Shown here in pieces: positions 39,138-49,297 of a DNA stretch of 64,000 bases. The translations under genes and the position numbers were made by a program. Numbering within the stretch: position 1 is the first letter of the stretch; the number at the start of each line of letters is the position of its first letter. The notes beneath the pieces are model-generated. The model saw only the letters and a list, made by a program, of their open reading frames with translations, was not told the origin of the DNA and searched no databases. This DNA comes from an uncultured Hyphomicrobiales bacterium (GTDB taxonomy: Bacteria > Pseudomonadota > Alphaproteobacteria > Rhizobiales > Beijerinckiaceae), in the NCBI GenBank assembly GCA_903851305.1, contig CAINNX010000079.1:18299-82298 (forward strand), given 5' to 3'.

Positions 39138-40958
39138 TTAGTAAACGCGAGCCTTCGGCTCAATGTAGGGAACCTCGTTGCTCATCGTATAGGTGTGCAC
39201 GGGGCGATAATCGATGTCGACCGTCTTCTTCTCGTTGTCGAGGAAGGAGAGCGTGTGCTTCATCCAGGTCTTGTCATCACGGTTCGGGAAATCCTCACGC
39301 GCATGTGCGCCGCGGCTTTCCTGGCGATTCAGCGCCGAGTCCATGGTGACAACTGCCTGCACGAGCAGATTGTCGAATTCGAGTGTTTCAAGAAGGTCGG
39401 AGTTCCACACCAGCGAACGATCGGTGATGCCGATATCCGGCAAGCCGCTCCACACGTCGTGGATGAGCTTTGAACCTTCTTCGAGAATTTCGCCGGTGCG
39501 GAACACCGCGCAATTGCTCTGCATCGTGCGCTGCATCTTGTCACGCAGCACAGCGGTCGGCGTGCCGCCCTTGGCGTTGCGATAATGATCGAGGCGCGAG
39601 AGCGACAGATCCGCCGAGTCTTTCGGCAGTTCCGGCTGCTTCTCGCCAGCCTTGACGATTTCGGCAGCGCGCAGACCAGCCGCACGACCAAACACAACCA
39701 GATCGATCAGCGAGTTCGAGCCCAAACGGTTGGCGCCATGGATCGACACGCAAGCCGCTTCGCCCAGCGCCATCAGGCCCGGCACAACCGTATCCGGATC
39801 GCCGTTCTTCATTGTGAGAACTTCGCCGTGATAGTTCGTCGGGATGCCGCCCATGTTGTAGTGGACGGTCGGAATGACCGGGATCGGCTCCTTGGTCACA
39901 TCGACGCCGGCAAAAATGCGCGCGCTTTCCGAAATGCCCGGGAGACGCTCATGCAACATGGCCGGATCAAGATGATCAAGATGCAGGAAGATGTGGTCGT
40001 TGTTCTTGCCAACGCCGCGACCTTCGCGAATTTCAATCGTCATAGCGCGCGAAACAACGTCACGCGAAGCCAGATCCTTGGCGGAGGGTGCATAGCGTTC
40101 CATGAAGCGTTCGCCATTGGCATTGGTGACATAGCCACCTTCGCCGCGCGCACCTTCTGTGATCAGGCAGCCTGAGCCGTAAATGCCTGTCGGATGGAAT
40201 TGGACGAATTCCATATCCTGCAACGGCAGACCCGCACGCAGAACCATGGCATTGCCGTCACCCGTGCAGGTGTGGGCTGATGTCGCCGAGAAATAGGCGC
40301 GGCCATAACCACCGGTGGCGAGAATAACCTGCTGGGCGCGGAAACGATGGATCGAACCATCGTCCATCTTCATGCAGACCACACCACGGCAACGACCCTC
40401 CTGATCCATGATCAGATCGATCGCAAAATATTCGATGAAGAATTCGGTCTTGTTGGCGAGCGCCTGACCATAGAGCGTATGCAGGATGGCGTGACCGGTG
40501 CGGTCAGCCGCCGCACAAGTGCGCAACGCCTGACCTTCACCGTAGTTGGTGGTCATGCCACCGAACGGGCGCTGATAAATCTTGCCTTCTTCTGTGCGCG
40601 AGAAAGGCACGCCCCAATGTTCGAGCTCGTAAACAGCGGCAGGTGCGTTACGGCACAGATATTCAATCGCGTCTTGGTCGCCGAGCCAGTCGGAACCTTT
40701 CACGGTATCATACATGTGCCAGCGCCAATCGTCCGGACCCATATTGCCGAGCGCCGCGGAAATACCGCCCTGCGCCGCAACCGTGTGCGAACGCGTGGGG
40801 AAGACTTTTGAAATGCAAGCGGTGCGCAGACCAGCCTGCGAGCAGCCGACGGTGGCGCGCAAACCAGCGCCGCCAGCGCCAACAACAACCACGTCGAACG
40901 TGTGGTCCGTGATCGCGTAAGCGGGACCTGCGTTGCCGTTTGATGATGCCATTTCCAT
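39138..40958 (-). CDS. sdhA: Succinate dehydrogenase flavoprotein subunit
   Basis: The product (606 aa from this start) has the FAD motif [12 protein letters not shown], the covalent FAD histidine in [11 protein letters not shown], and active-site stretches such as [14 protein letters not shown] and [20 protein letters not shown]. It oxidises succinate to fumarate at the inner-membrane surface. The start at 40958 (or 40952) sits behind GAAAGG; an ATG at 40994 would overlap sdhD. Confidence 0.98.
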   Translation of the reverse strand: MEMASSNGNAGPAYAITDHTFDVVVVGAGGAGLRATVGCSQAGLRTACISKVFPTRSHTVAAQGGISAALGNMGPDDWRWHMYDTVKGSDWLGDQDAIEYLCRNAPAAVYELEHWGVPFSRTEEGKIYQRPFGGMTTNYGEGQALRTCAAADRTGHAILHTLYGQALANKTEFFIEYFAIDLIMDQEGRCRGVVCMKMDDGSIHRFRAQQVILATGGYGRAYFSATSAHTCTGDGNAMVLRAGLPLQDMEFVQFHPTGIYGSGCLITEGARGEGGYVTNANGERFMERYAPSAKDLASRDVVSRAMTIEIREGRGVGKNNDHIFLHLDHLDPAMLHERLPGISESARIFAGVDVTKEPIPVIPTVHYNMGGIPTNYHGEVLTMKNGDPDTVVPGLMALGEAACVSIHGANRLGSNSLIDLVVFGRAAGLRAAEIVKAGEKQPELPKDSADLSLSRLDHYRNAKGGTPTAVLRDKMQRTMQSNCAVFRTGEILEEGSKLIHDVWSGLPDIGITDRSLVWNSDLLETLEFDNLLVQAVVTMDSALNRQESRGAHAREDFPNRDDKTWMKHTLSFLDNEKKTVDIDYRPVHTYTMSNEVPYIEPKARVY

Positions 40959-40986
40959 GGACCTTTCGAAGAAAAGCTCGAAGATG

Positions 40987-41379
40987 TCAGACAAAGCTCA
41001 GGCGCAGCACTGCGTAAACGCAGGCTAAGCCAACAGCAAACGAAAAGAAAATATTCAGTGCAAGCGAGAACGTCTTAGTGCCTTCGCTATGCACATAGTC
41101 CTCGATGATCGTCTGCATGCCGAGCATCATGTGATAGATGCTCGTCAGAATGAAGAGCAGCATGATGATGGAAGCATGCGGCGCGCCGAGCGCGGCCCGC
41201 ACTGTGTTGTAATCCTTACCGACGAGCGACAAGACGATCCACACAAAGGCAATCGTCAGCGGCACCAGCGCAAAGGATGTCAGGCGCATATGCCAAGCGT
41301 GATGGGTGCCAGCTTTAGCTGAACCCAGGTGACGAACTTGGCGGACCGTGGTGCGCATGGAGTTTGGATTATTGGACAT
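40987..41379 (-). CDS. sdhD: Succinate dehydrogenase membrane anchor subunit
   Basis: The 130-residue protein has three membrane helices (about residues 32-52, 65-88 and 105-128). [23 protein letters not shown] is typical of alphaproteobacterial SdhD. A histidine in helix II ([17 protein letters not shown]) is the likely haem b ligand. It lies between sdhC and sdhA. Confidence 0.95.
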   Translation of the reverse strand: MSNNPNSMRTTVRQVRHLGSAKAGTHHAWHMRLTSFALVPLTIAFVWIVLSLVGKDYNTVRAALGAPHASIIMLLFILTSIYHMMLGMQTIIEDYVHSEGTKTFSLALNIFFSFAVGLACVYAVLRLSFV

Positions 41380-41391
41380 GTTTCCTCTCCC

Positions 41392-41805
41392 TCAGCGCGC
41401 GGCGTAGGCCAGAACCCAGACGAGGATGGTGAGGACCAAGCCCCCGACCAGCGTCGCCTGCGCGAGATATTCGCGCTGGGGATGTTCCATGCCGCGTCCC
41501 GTGTCCTGAATGAAGTGGCGAAGGCCACCCATCAGATGATGAAACAGCGACCAAGTGAAGCCGAGCAGGATGATGCGCCCAAATATAGACGTCAGCAGAT
41601 CCGACACGGTGGCAAAAGCCCGTGCATCGGTTGCGGCAGCAATCAGCCAAGCGGCCAAAAGCAGCGTGCCTGCATACAGCGCCATGCCGGTGATGCGATG
41701 CATGATCGACATCATCATCGTCAGCATAGGACGATAGATCTGCAGATGGGGAGACAAGGGCCGTCTCGCCTCGGGCGAGACAGTGCGGGATTTGGCCTCG
41801 GCCAT
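41392..41805 (-). CDS. sdhC: Succinate dehydrogenase cytochrome b556 subunit
   Basis: The 137-residue protein has RPLSPHLQIYRPMLTMMMSIMHRITG, the SdhC signature with the quinone-site Ser/Arg, and LFHHLMGGLRHFIQDTG with the haem-ligand His. Three membrane helices are evident. The ATG at 41805 follows GAGGG; the longer frame (to 41919) overlaps the tlpA end. First gene of the sdh operon. Confidence 0.96.
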   Translation of the reverse strand: MAEAKSRTVSPEARRPLSPHLQIYRPMLTMMMSIMHRITGMALYAGTLLLAAWLIAAATDARAFATVSDLLTSIFGRIILLGFTWSLFHHLMGGLRHFIQDTGRGMEHPQREYLAQATLVGGLVLTILVWVLAYAAR

Positions 41806-41893
41806 TGATTTGCCCTCTTTTTTAGTTGTCGAACGGTTCACTAATGGAAGAAGCGAAGCCGTGCAACGGTTGATGCGCGTCCTTCGACTAAGT

Positions 41894-42589
41894 TCAGGGT
41901 CCGCGAAGAGCGGCAACAAGTTGCATGGTATCGGGGGAATCCCATGCTGCAGCCCCGGACAGAATACCCAATTCGCATCCCTTGGCGTCGATCAAAATCG
42001 TTGTTGGTAGCCCCACAACTTTCCCTGCCCGCTTAAGGACCTGGAACACGTCAGCGGTGGGATCAGCGTAAAAAGTGAGGGATTTCACCCCGATTTCGGT
42101 GAGAAAGGCCTGACGGCGCTCCAATCGTGCCGTGTCGATATTCAGCGTGACTACCTCAAAATCGGACCCACCAGCCTTGGCCTGCAAGCGATCAAAGGCC
42201 GGCATTTCCTCCCGGCAGGGGACGCACCATGTCGCCCAAAGATTGAGCAAAATGGCTCGACCTTTCATTTCTGACAGCTGGCGTTTCTGGCCGTCTGGCC
42301 CCTCGAATGTCAGGTCCAGAGCGGGACGAGGCGTCTTGGCTGGGCTCAGAGCTGCCACCTCGCCCGTAGCACTGGCCGCCACAGCTGCGAGGCGCTCAGC
42401 CGAGGCCGCGCAGCTTTTTGCGCCTGAGGCGGCAGTTTCCTTGCCCGGAAGGCCGCTGATCCCGTATAGGACCGCCACGGATAGGGCTATAAAAGCCAGA
42501 AGCGCAAAGACCGCCGCCGGAGCCAAACTCCGAACCCGGCTTTTGCGCGGCTCGATGGTCTTTTCAGCGCTGTCAGGACCGGAAGTCAT
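41894..42589 (-). CDS. tlpA: TlpA-like membrane-anchored thiol:disulfide oxidoreductase
   Basis: The product (231 aa) has one N-terminal membrane helix (about residues 22-44) and a periplasmic thioredoxin domain with the redox motif WCVPC (Cys122 and Cys125) and the cis-Pro segment [10 protein letters not shown]. TlpA of Bradyrhizobium supports assembly of cytochrome oxidase. The extra cysteines in [11 protein letters not shown] and DAKGCELG are similar to what I recall of that protein. An ATG at 42628 would leave only 3 bp to the divergent argH; 42589 is more plausible. Confidence 0.85.
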   Translation of the reverse strand: MTSGPDSAEKTIEPRKSRVRSLAPAAVFALLAFIALSVAVLYGISGLPGKETAASGAKSCAASAERLAAVAASATGEVAALSPAKTPRPALDLTFEGPDGQKRQLSEMKGRAILLNLWATWCVPCREEMPAFDRLQAKAGGSDFEVVTLNIDTARLERRQAFLTEIGVKSLTFYADPTADVFQVLKRAGKVVGLPTTILIDAKGCELGILSGAAAWDSPDTMQLVAALRGP

Positions 42590-42631
42590 GCGGGCCGTCT
42601 TTTCTGTAAGGCGCGCCACAGGGGGCACGAG

Positions 42632-44032
42632 ATGAGCAACAAAATGTGGGGCGGCCGGTTTGCCAGCGGTCCCGACGCGATCATGGAGGAAATAAACGCC
42701 TCCATCGGTTTCGACTACAAGTTTGCTTCCCAGGACATCCGCGGCTCACTCGCCCATGTCGCCATGCTGGCTGAGCAAGGCATCATCGAGCGCGAAGCTG
42801 CAAGCGCGATCACCAAAGGTTTAGAGCAGGTTCGCAACGAAATCGAGGCGGGTACCTTCACCTTTTCGCGTGCCCTCGAAGACATCCATATGAATATTGA
42901 ATCGCGCTTGGCCGAAATTGTCGGCCCCGATGCAGGTCGCCTGCACACGGCGCGCTCACGCAATGATCAGGTCGCGCTCGATTTCCGCCTCTGGGTGCGC
43001 GACACCATAGACACGCTGGATGAGCAGCTGCGCGAATTGCAAAAAGCGCTCGCAGAACGCGCGCTGGATCATGCGGGCTCGGTCATGCCGGGCTTCACGC
43101 ATTTGCAATCTGCCCAGCCTGTGACCTTCGGCCATCATCTCATGGCCTATGTTGAAATGCTCGGACGCGATCGCGGCCGTCTGGCGGATGCACGCAAGCG
43201 CCTCAACGAATGCCCCTTGGGTTCAGCCGCACTGGCGGGAACATCCTTCCCGATCAATCGCGAAATGACAGCAAAAGCCTTGGGCTTTGATCGGCCAACC
43301 GCCAATTCGCTCGACAGCGTGTCGGATCGCGACTTTGTGCTCGAAACTCTCTCTGCTGCAGCCATTTCTGCTGTTCACCTGTCACGCTTTGCAGAAGAAA
43401 TTGTCCTCTGGTCAACGCCGCAGTTTGGCTTTGCCAATCTGTCGGACAAATTCACCACCGGCTCTTCGATCATGCCGCAGAAGCGCAATCCTGACGCGGC
43501 TGAACTGGTGCGTGGAAAATCAGGTCGTGTCATTGGCGCGCTCACAGGCTTGCTCATCGTGATGAAGGGTCTGCCGCTGGCCTATTCAAAGGACATGCAG
43601 GAAGACAAGGAAGGCACGTTTGACGCGTTGCAATCTCTGTCGCTTTGCGTCGCTGCCATGACAGGCATGGTGCGCGATCTGGTGCCTGATCTGAAAAAGA
43701 TGAAATCAGCAGCCGGCAGCGGCTATGCGATTGCCACCGATCTTGCCGATTGGCTGGTGCGTGCGCTCAATATGCCGTTTCGGGATGCCCATCACGTCAC
43801 GGGCCGCCTTGTCGCCATGGCGGCGGATCGCAAAATTGCACTAGAAAAGCTCTCGCTGGCCGATATGCAATCGGTCGACAAGCGTATCACTGCTGAAGTC
43901 CATGATGTGCTGGGCGTCGATAAATCCGTGAAGAGCCGTGTCAGTTATGGCGGCACGGCTCCAGCCAATGTTCGTTCACAGGCGCGCGCCTGGCTGAAGA
44001 AAATTGCCCGCGACGAGGTTGCGGGAAAATGA
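42632..44032 (+). CDS. argH: Argininosuccinate lyase
   Basis: The 466-residue enzyme splits argininosuccinate into arginine and fumarate. It begins [20 protein letters not shown], and has the fumarase-superfamily signature [12 protein letters not shown] and the catalytic region [13 protein letters not shown], plus [16 protein letters not shown]. Length is normal. It heads a conserved argH-lptM-lysA arrangement. Confidence 0.98.
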   Translation: MSNKMWGGRFASGPDAIMEEINASIGFDYKFASQDIRGSLAHVAMLAEQGIIEREAASAITKGLEQVRNEIEAGTFTFSRALEDIHMNIESRLAEIVGPDAGRLHTARSRNDQVALDFRLWVRDTIDTLDEQLRELQKALAERALDHAGSVMPGFTHLQSAQPVTFGHHLMAYVEMLGRDRGRLADARKRLNECPLGSAALAGTSFPINREMTAKALGFDRPTANSLDSVSDRDFVLETLSAAAISAVHLSRFAEEIVLWSTPQFGFANLSDKFTTGSSIMPQKRNPDAAELVRGKSGRVIGALTGLLIVMKGLPLAYSKDMQEDKEGTFDALQSLSLCVAAMTGMVRDLVPDLKKMKSAAGSGYAIATDLADWLVRALNMPFRDAHHVTGRLVAMAADRKIALEKLSLADMQSVDKRITAEVHDVLGVDKSVKSRVSYGGTAPANVRSQARAWLKKIARDEVAGK

Positions 44033-44116
44033 CTTTGGTATTCATGGCTGGTGAGTTCCCTCTCGCCAGCTTGAACCGATGCGCTATAGTGGCCCCGATA
44101 CGAGGAGCTTGAAACC

Positions 44117-44356
44117 GTGATCTGCGTCACAAAGTCAAATAAAATCAAAGCTATTGGCTTGGTCGTTCTGGCTGGCTTGGCACTGGCAGGTTGCGGCCGA
44201 CGCGGCGATCTCGAAGCCCCGCAAGGTTCGACGCCGCCAGCCGCCGGCGATGTGGCGCGTGAAACTGGCTCTGGCAGCCCTGTTGATGGAACAACCATCC
44301 GGCGCATGAAAGTTGTGCCGCCGCGCGATCCTTTCATTCTCGACAAAATTCTCTAA
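44117..44356 (+). CDS. LptM/YifL-like small lipoprotein
   Basis: A GTG start at 44117 follows GAGGAG. The 79-residue product has a signal peptide and lipobox LAGCGRRGDLEAP; the CGRRGDLEAP stretch just after the lipidated cysteine is the family signature. In E. coli LptM assists maturation of the LptD translocon. The gene sits between argH and lysA, the usual alphaproteobacterial place as far as I recall. Its stop is 7 bp before lysA. Confidence 0.88.
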   Translation: MICVTKSNKIKAIGLVVLAGLALAGCGRRGDLEAPQGSTPPAAGDVARETGSGSPVDGTTIRRMKVVPPRDPFILDKIL

Positions 44357-44363
44357 GGGGCCC

Positions 44364-45635
44364 ATGCGCCATTTTGAATATCGCAACGGCGTGCTGCATG
44401 CCGAAAATGTCGACCTGCGCACCATCGCAAAAGAAGTCGGCACGCCTTTCTATTGCTATTCGCGCGCCACGCTGACGCGTCATTATCAGGTCTTTGCCAA
44501 GGCTTTTGACGGGCTTGATGCCATGGTCTGCTTTGCAATGAAGGCCAATTCCAACCAAGCTGTGTTGAAGACCTTTGCTGCGCTTGGCGCGGGCATGGAT
44601 GTGGTCTCGGAAGGCGAGTTACGCCGCGCCATAGCCGCGGGTGTTCCTGGTGAGCGGATCACCTTCTCGGGTGTTGGCAAAACACGTCGCGAGATTGAAC
44701 TCGCTCTTGATGCCAAAATCTTCTGCTTCAATGTCGAATCTGAACCAGAGCTCGAGGCGATTTCTTCAATTGCCGCCGCGCGCGGCACGCGCGCGCATGT
44801 GTCTTTGCGCGTCAACCCGGATGTCGACGCCAAGACGCATGCAAAAATCTCGACCGGCAAATCCGAGAACAAATTCGGCATTCCGATTTCGCGCGCACGC
44901 GCTGTTTATGCCCATGCCGCAACACTTTCTGGCATTCAGGTCAGCGGTGTAGATATGCATATCGGCTCGCAGATCACCGACCTGCAGCCCTTTGATGATG
45001 CTTTCGCTCTGTTAGCTGATTTCGTGCAGCAGCTGCGCGCGGATGGTCACACCATTGATCATGTCGATCTGGGTGGCGGGCTTGGCATTCCCTATCGCGA
45101 GACAGATGATCACTCGCACTATCACCCAGATCGCTATGCCGACATCGTGCGCCGCCATGCAGGCGCGCTGGGCTGCAAACTGGTGTTTGAGCCCGGCCGC
45201 CTGCTTGTTGGCAATGCCGGCATTCTTGTGTCGGAAGTCATTTATGTGAAGCAAGGTGATGGCAAGCAATTCGTCATCGTTGATGCGGCGATGAACGATC
45301 TCATCCGTCCGACACTTTACGAAGCCCATCACGACATCTTGCCTATCCTTGAAACAAGGCCGAACGCGCCGAAGATCAAAGCCGATATTGTTGGCCCCGT
45401 CTGCGAAACTGGCGATTATCTGGCTCAAGCGCGCGACATGGTGGAGCCGCGCCCCGGTGATTTCATTGCCGTTATGTCGGCAGGCGCTTATGGCGCTGTG
45501 CAGGCGGGAACATACAATTCGCGTCTGCTTGTTCCCGAAGTCTTGGTTGATGGCGACCATTACGCAGTCATTCGCCCACGGGGCAGCTTTGACGACTTGA
45601 TCGGGCTCGATCGCATCCCCGACTGGATCGGCTAA
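44364..45635 (+). CDS. lysA: Diaminopimelate decarboxylase
   Basis: The 423-residue PLP enzyme makes lysine from meso-diaminopimelate. PLP lysine in CFAMKANSNQAVL, DMHIGSQITDL, the phosphate-binding HVDLGGGLGIPY, EPGRLLVGNAG and the second-subunit cysteine in GPVCETGDYLA. The ATG at 44364 follows AAGGGG; a longer frame overlaps the lipoprotein gene. Confidence 0.97.
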   Translation: MRHFEYRNGVLHAENVDLRTIAKEVGTPFYCYSRATLTRHYQVFAKAFDGLDAMVCFAMKANSNQAVLKTFAALGAGMDVVSEGELRRAIAAGVPGERITFSGVGKTRREIELALDAKIFCFNVESEPELEAISSIAAARGTRAHVSLRVNPDVDAKTHAKISTGKSENKFGIPISRARAVYAHAATLSGIQVSGVDMHIGSQITDLQPFDDAFALLADFVQQLRADGHTIDHVDLGGGLGIPYRETDDHSHYHPDRYADIVRRHAGALGCKLVFEPGRLLVGNAGILVSEVIYVKQGDGKQFVIVDAAMNDLIRPTLYEAHHDILPILETRPNAPKIKADIVGPVCETGDYLAQARDMVEPRPGDFIAVMSAGAYGAVQAGTYNSRLLVPEVLVDGDHYAVIRPRGSFDDLIGLDRIPDWIG

Positions 45636-45730
45636 ATTCTATCCCTTACCTTTGGTAAGTTGATCGCCTGCGCAGTGGAAACCCCGCGCAGGCGTGCTAG
45701 CTTTCCTTTCAAGCGGAAAGGGATGCGGGC
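45636..45730 (+). other. Hairpin cluster between lysA and the TIGR02302 gene
   Basis: Three stems lie in 95 bp: CTTACC/GGTAAG (45645-45650 with 45654-45659), CGCCTGCGC/GCGCAGGCG (45665-45673 with 45686-45694) and CTTTCC/GGAAAG (45701-45706 with 45715-45720). The last overlaps the only purine-rich stretch ahead of the TTG start at 45731, so it could mask the ribosome binding site. No T run follows any stem. Confidence 0.5.
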
Positions 45731-48283
45731 TTGAACGGGCAGGGCTCAGACACATCAGGAGCAAAGGCAGCGCGCTCAAGCGCACGCCCGCTCGATTCGC
45801 TTGCCCGAAAAGCAGCGCTGGTTTTACTCTGGGAGCGCCTGTGGCCTGCACTCGTGCCGCTTTTGGCCCTCACGGCCCTGTTTTTTGCCGTCTCTTGGGC
45901 TGGCCTGTGGATTACTGCACCCCTGCCCCTTCATCTTGCAGTGTTAGCGGGCTTTGCAGGGGTCTCACTCTTGCTGCTCTCCCGTCTCGCACGACTGACC
46001 TGGCCGTCTCGGCGCGAAAGTCTGGCGCGCCTTGATCGTGATTCAGGTGCGCCCCATCGCCCCGCGACAATGGTGGACGACCAGCTGGCTAATGAGAATG
46101 CCGATGCGGCCACACAAGCGCTCTGGCAAATTCATCTGGCACGCGCGCAAAAGCGCATCTCGTCCATACAGATTGCTGCGCCCTCGCCAGGCATGGCCGA
46201 GCGTGATCGCTATGCCCTGCGGGCCGCGGCCCTGATCGCGCTGATGGCAACTGCTTTCATCGCTGGGCCTGAAAAAAACCAACGCGTCATGGCGGCCTTT
46301 GATTGGCGCAGTGACGCACAGAAAGCACAAACCTTCCGGCTCGATGCCTGGATTGATCCGCCGCCCTATACAGGTCGGCCGCCCATCTTGCTGACGGGCC
46401 ACGCCGAACAAGGACAAGGCCCGCTCAAAATTCAGGCTCCCGCTAATTCTCATGTCATCATCCGCGCTTCCGGCACTTCGGGTGTGTCGGTCGAAACAGA
46501 CGGCGGCTTACAAGTCCAAAAACCGGATGACACCAGCACCGTCAAATTGACGGTGCGTGTCGGAGCACCACAAAAAAATACGCCCGCGTCAGAAGATGAA
46601 CAGCGTTACCTGTTGCGTGCTGATGCCAAGCTTGTCTTGAAACAATATGGCGCCACGCTATCGCAATTTGAAATTGCATCCATTGCTGATCGCTCGCCAA
46701 CCATCTCTTTGCGTGGTGAGCCCCGTGGTGATCCGCGCGGCACACTCACACTCGGCTATAAAATCGAAGACGATTACGGCGTATTGAGTGCTGAAGCCCA
46801 ATTTGAAAAACCCGTCGTTCAAGGAAAGCCCGTCACGGTTCGCACACTTGTTGATGCGCCCAAAATGCTGTTGGCGCTTTCTGGAGCGCCCGGCGGCTTG
46901 GGTGAAGCAGAAACAACGGGTGATTTATCCGAACATCCTTGGGCGGGTGCGCGGGTCTCGATGAGGCTTGTGGCGCGCGATGAAGGCGGCAATGAAGGTT
47001 TCAGCGAAAAAGTTGAAATCACCCTGCCGCAAAAGACTTTTGTGAAACCACTTGCCCGCGCGCTGGTTGAGCAGCGCCGCAACCTGGTTCTCGCGCCAGA
47101 TGATCGCAAGCGTGTCCTACTGTCGATGGATGCATTGCTATTTTTGCCAGAGCAATTTGATTTACCCAGCAGTATTTATCTGGGTCTGCGCACAATATCG
47201 CAGCGGCTCAAATTGGCCCGCAATGATGACGATCTTTTAGGTGTCGCCGATCTCATGTGGGAAATGGCGCTCAAACTCGAAGATGGCGATCTGTCACAAG
47301 CAGAGCGTGACTTGCGCGCGGCACAACAAGACTTGCGCGAAGCCTTGGAGCGCGGCGCCGCACCTGAAGAGCTCAAAAAACTGATGGATCAGCTGCGGGC
47401 TGCTCTCGATAAATTTTTGCGCGAACTGGCGGAACAAAGCCCGCAAGATCAGCAAAATGCTGGTCGTCAATTGGACACGAACCAGCCAGTTTTGACGATT
47501 ACACCACGCGACCTGCAAGCCTTTCTGGATCGCATGCAAGAGATGATGCGCAACGGTGAAACGGCTGATGCGCAGCGCATGCTCGATTCACTGCAGCGCA
47601 TGATGGAAAATCTGCAAACTGCCCAACGCCGCAATCAGCAAAATCAAATGTCGCGCGAGATGAATCGCCAGCTCAACGAGCTCGACAAAATGACGCGCGA
47701 GCAACAGCAATTGCGCGATGAAACATTCCGCAATCGTCAGCAACAGGACCAAAGCGAAGGCAATAACAACCAACAGCAGCAGGACTTACAACGCCGCCAA
47801 GAGGCTTTACGCGAACGTCTCGAAGAGCTTCAGCGCCGTATGAAACAATTTGGCCAAAAGGGCGAAGAAGGGTTCGACGAAGCTCAACAAGCTATGCGCG
47901 ATGCTGAAAAAGGGCTTGGGCAAGAGGGCGAACAAGGCCGCGACCAAGCGGTTGATGCGCAAGGGCGCGCGCTGGAGGGATTACGCAAAGGCGCACAATC
48001 CATGGCCCAGCAAATGCAGCCCGGCGAAGGGCAAGGCCAGCAAGCGGGCCCCGGCGACACCAGTGGCCATATGCGCGAGGGCCGCGACCAGCCCAATCCT
48101 GATCCTCTGGGGCGGGAATCGCGAGATCGCTCCTATAATCCCCAGAGCCGCTATGACCCCCAGGGTGTGCCAGCGGCTGAACGCGCCCAGCGTGTCCTGG
48201 AAGAATTGCGCAAACGCTTCAGCGATCCTGCACGCCCACGCGACGAACTCGACTATCTGGAACGGCTTCTGCGTCGCTACTGA
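45731..48283 (+). CDS. TIGR02302 / DUF4175 family large membrane protein
   Basis: An 850-residue protein of alphaproteobacteria with unknown function. Three hydrophobic segments lie near residues 38-58, 62-82 and 160-178, then a probably periplasmic beta-rich part (about 200-440). The last 350 residues are highly charged and Gln/Arg-rich, with long coiled coils (DSLQRMMENLQTAQRRNQQN, EALRERLEELQRRMKQFG) and a low-complexity GQ stretch near residue 765. The start is a TTG at 45731; no nearby in-frame ATG fits. It follows lysA by 95 bp, a common order. It may be an envelope scaffold, but that is conjecture. Confidence 0.8.
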   Translation: MNGQGSDTSGAKAARSSARPLDSLARKAALVLLWERLWPALVPLLALTALFFAVSWAGLWITAPLPLHLAVLAGFAGVSLLLLSRLARLTWPSRRESLARLDRDSGAPHRPATMVDDQLANENADAATQALWQIHLARAQKRISSIQIAAPSPGMAERDRYALRAAALIALMATAFIAGPEKNQRVMAAFDWRSDAQKAQTFRLDAWIDPPPYTGRPPILLTGHAEQGQGPLKIQAPANSHVIIRASGTSGVSVETDGGLQVQKPDDTSTVKLTVRVGAPQKNTPASEDEQRYLLRADAKLVLKQYGATLSQFEIASIADRSPTISLRGEPRGDPRGTLTLGYKIEDDYGVLSAEAQFEKPVVQGKPVTVRTLVDAPKMLLALSGAPGGLGEAETTGDLSEHPWAGARVSMRLVARDEGGNEGFSEKVEITLPQKTFVKPLARALVEQRRNLVLAPDDRKRVLLSMDALLFLPEQFDLPSSIYLGLRTISQRLKLARNDDDLLGVADLMWEMALKLEDGDLSQAERDLRAAQQDLREALERGAAPEELKKLMDQLRAALDKFLRELAEQSPQDQQNAGRQLDTNQPVLTITPRDLQAFLDRMQEMMRNGETADAQRMLDSLQRMMENLQTAQRRNQQNQMSREMNRQLNELDKMTREQQQLRDETFRNRQQQDQSEGNNNQQQQDLQRRQEALRERLEELQRRMKQFGQKGEEGFDEAQQAMRDAEKGLGQEGEQGRDQAVDAQGRALEGLRKGAQSMAQQMQPGEGQGQQAGPGDTSGHMREGRDQPNPDPLGRESRDRSYNPQSRYDPQGVPAAERAQRVLEELRKRFSDPARPRDELDYLERLLRRY

Positions 48284-48377
48284 TCAAATTAAAGGCTCAG
48301 GCGGCCTTGCCGGATGGCCCTTCGCGTTCTAGGTCCGTTAGTTCGAACGTGTCGCACAGACCACCAGGTCCTTCATC

Positions 48378-48569
48378 ATGTCCATCACCACATCAAATTA
48401 CATTGTTCTGGCGGCGACGCTTGCGGTCGCAGTCGTGCTCTTTGGCGGCCTGATCAACATGATGCGCGGTGGCAGCGCCAATCTGTCGCAGACGTTGATG
48501 CGCTGGCGCGTGGGTCTGCAATTTGTGGCGATCTTGGTCATTATGGGCGTGCTGTGGCTGCGCAGCTGA
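48378..48569 (+). CDS. HIG1-domain twin-transmembrane protein
   Basis: The 63-residue protein consists of two membrane helices (about residues 8-27 and 44-61) joined by a short loop MMRGGSANLSQTLMRWRVGLQ, the HIG1 hypoxia-induced pattern. Mitochondrial relatives stabilise respiratory complexes; the bacterial role is unclear. It lies 10 bp before the cobalamin adenosyltransferase gene and is likely co-transcribed. Confidence 0.85.
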   Translation: MSITTSNYIVLAATLAVAVVLFGGLINMMRGGSANLSQTLMRWRVGLQFVAILVIMGVLWLRS

Positions 48570-48579
48570 GGGGATTAGC

Positions 48580-49161
48580 ATGGTCGTTCTGAACCGCATT
48601 TACACCCGCACGGGTGATCAGGGCACAACTGCTCTGGGCACCGGCGAGCGCCGACCAAAATATGACCTGCGCATCGAATCCTATGGCACGGTGGACGAAA
48701 CCAATGCCGCCATCGGCATGGCTCGTCTGGCAACAGCGGCGACGGACCCCAAGCTCGATGCCATGCTCAGCCGTATCCAGAATGATCTTTTTGATCTGGG
48801 TGCCGACCTGTGCACGCCCGAAACCAGCCAAAAGCCCGAATGGGAGCCTTTGCGCATTCTCCAAAGCCAGGTTGACCGGCTGGAGAGTGAAATCGACGCC
48901 ATGAACGCTGAGCTTGAACCACTGCGCTCTTTCGTCCTGCCCGGCGGCTCACCTGCCGCCGCTGGCCTGCATTTGGCCCGCACCATCAGCAGGCGCGCCG
49001 AGCGTCTTATGGTGGAGCTGACAGCCCAGTCAGCAGAGGTGGTCGGTGACCCCGCCCTCAAATATATCAATCGCCTGTCCGATTTCCTGTTCGTGGCCTC
49101 GCGCTATGCCAATCGGCAGGCGGGGGGTGATGTTCTCTGGGTGCCGGGTAAAAATCGCTGA
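48580..49161 (+). CDS. Cob(I)yrinic acid a,c-diamide adenosyltransferase, PduO type
   Basis: The 193-residue protein forms adenosylcobalamin from cob(I)alamin and ATP. RIYTRTGDQGTT is the ATP-binding N-terminus, ESYGTVDETNAAIG follows, and the active-site arginine is in ISRRAERLMVEL. NRLSDFLFVASRYAN is the usual C-terminal motif. The product is the cofactor for methylmalonyl- and ethylmalonyl-CoA mutases, fitting the mesaconyl-CoA hydratase at 17154. The SD GAGGGG precedes the ATG. Confidence 0.95.
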   Translation: MVVLNRIYTRTGDQGTTALGTGERRPKYDLRIESYGTVDETNAAIGMARLATAATDPKLDAMLSRIQNDLFDLGADLCTPETSQKPEWEPLRILQSQVDRLESEIDAMNAELEPLRSFVLPGGSPAAAGLHLARTISRRAERLMVELTAQSAEVVGDPALKYINRLSDFLFVASRYANRQAGGDVLWVPGKNR

Positions 49162-49297
49162 TCTACGCCTATGTGGCGGTGCAGCAATCAATTGACTCAG
49201 CTGATGGCGGGAATTACCAAAAAAGCTCGCTTGAGCGCCGCTATCTTTGGTCGGTAGTTCTGACGCACCTCGCCGTTCCGGCTCAGGGAGCCCCGTC

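Noticed and set aside
49192..49220. Promoter TTGACT / TACCAA before etfB
   Set aside because: The -35 is good and the spacing is 17 bp, but the -10 matches only 3 of 6 positions.
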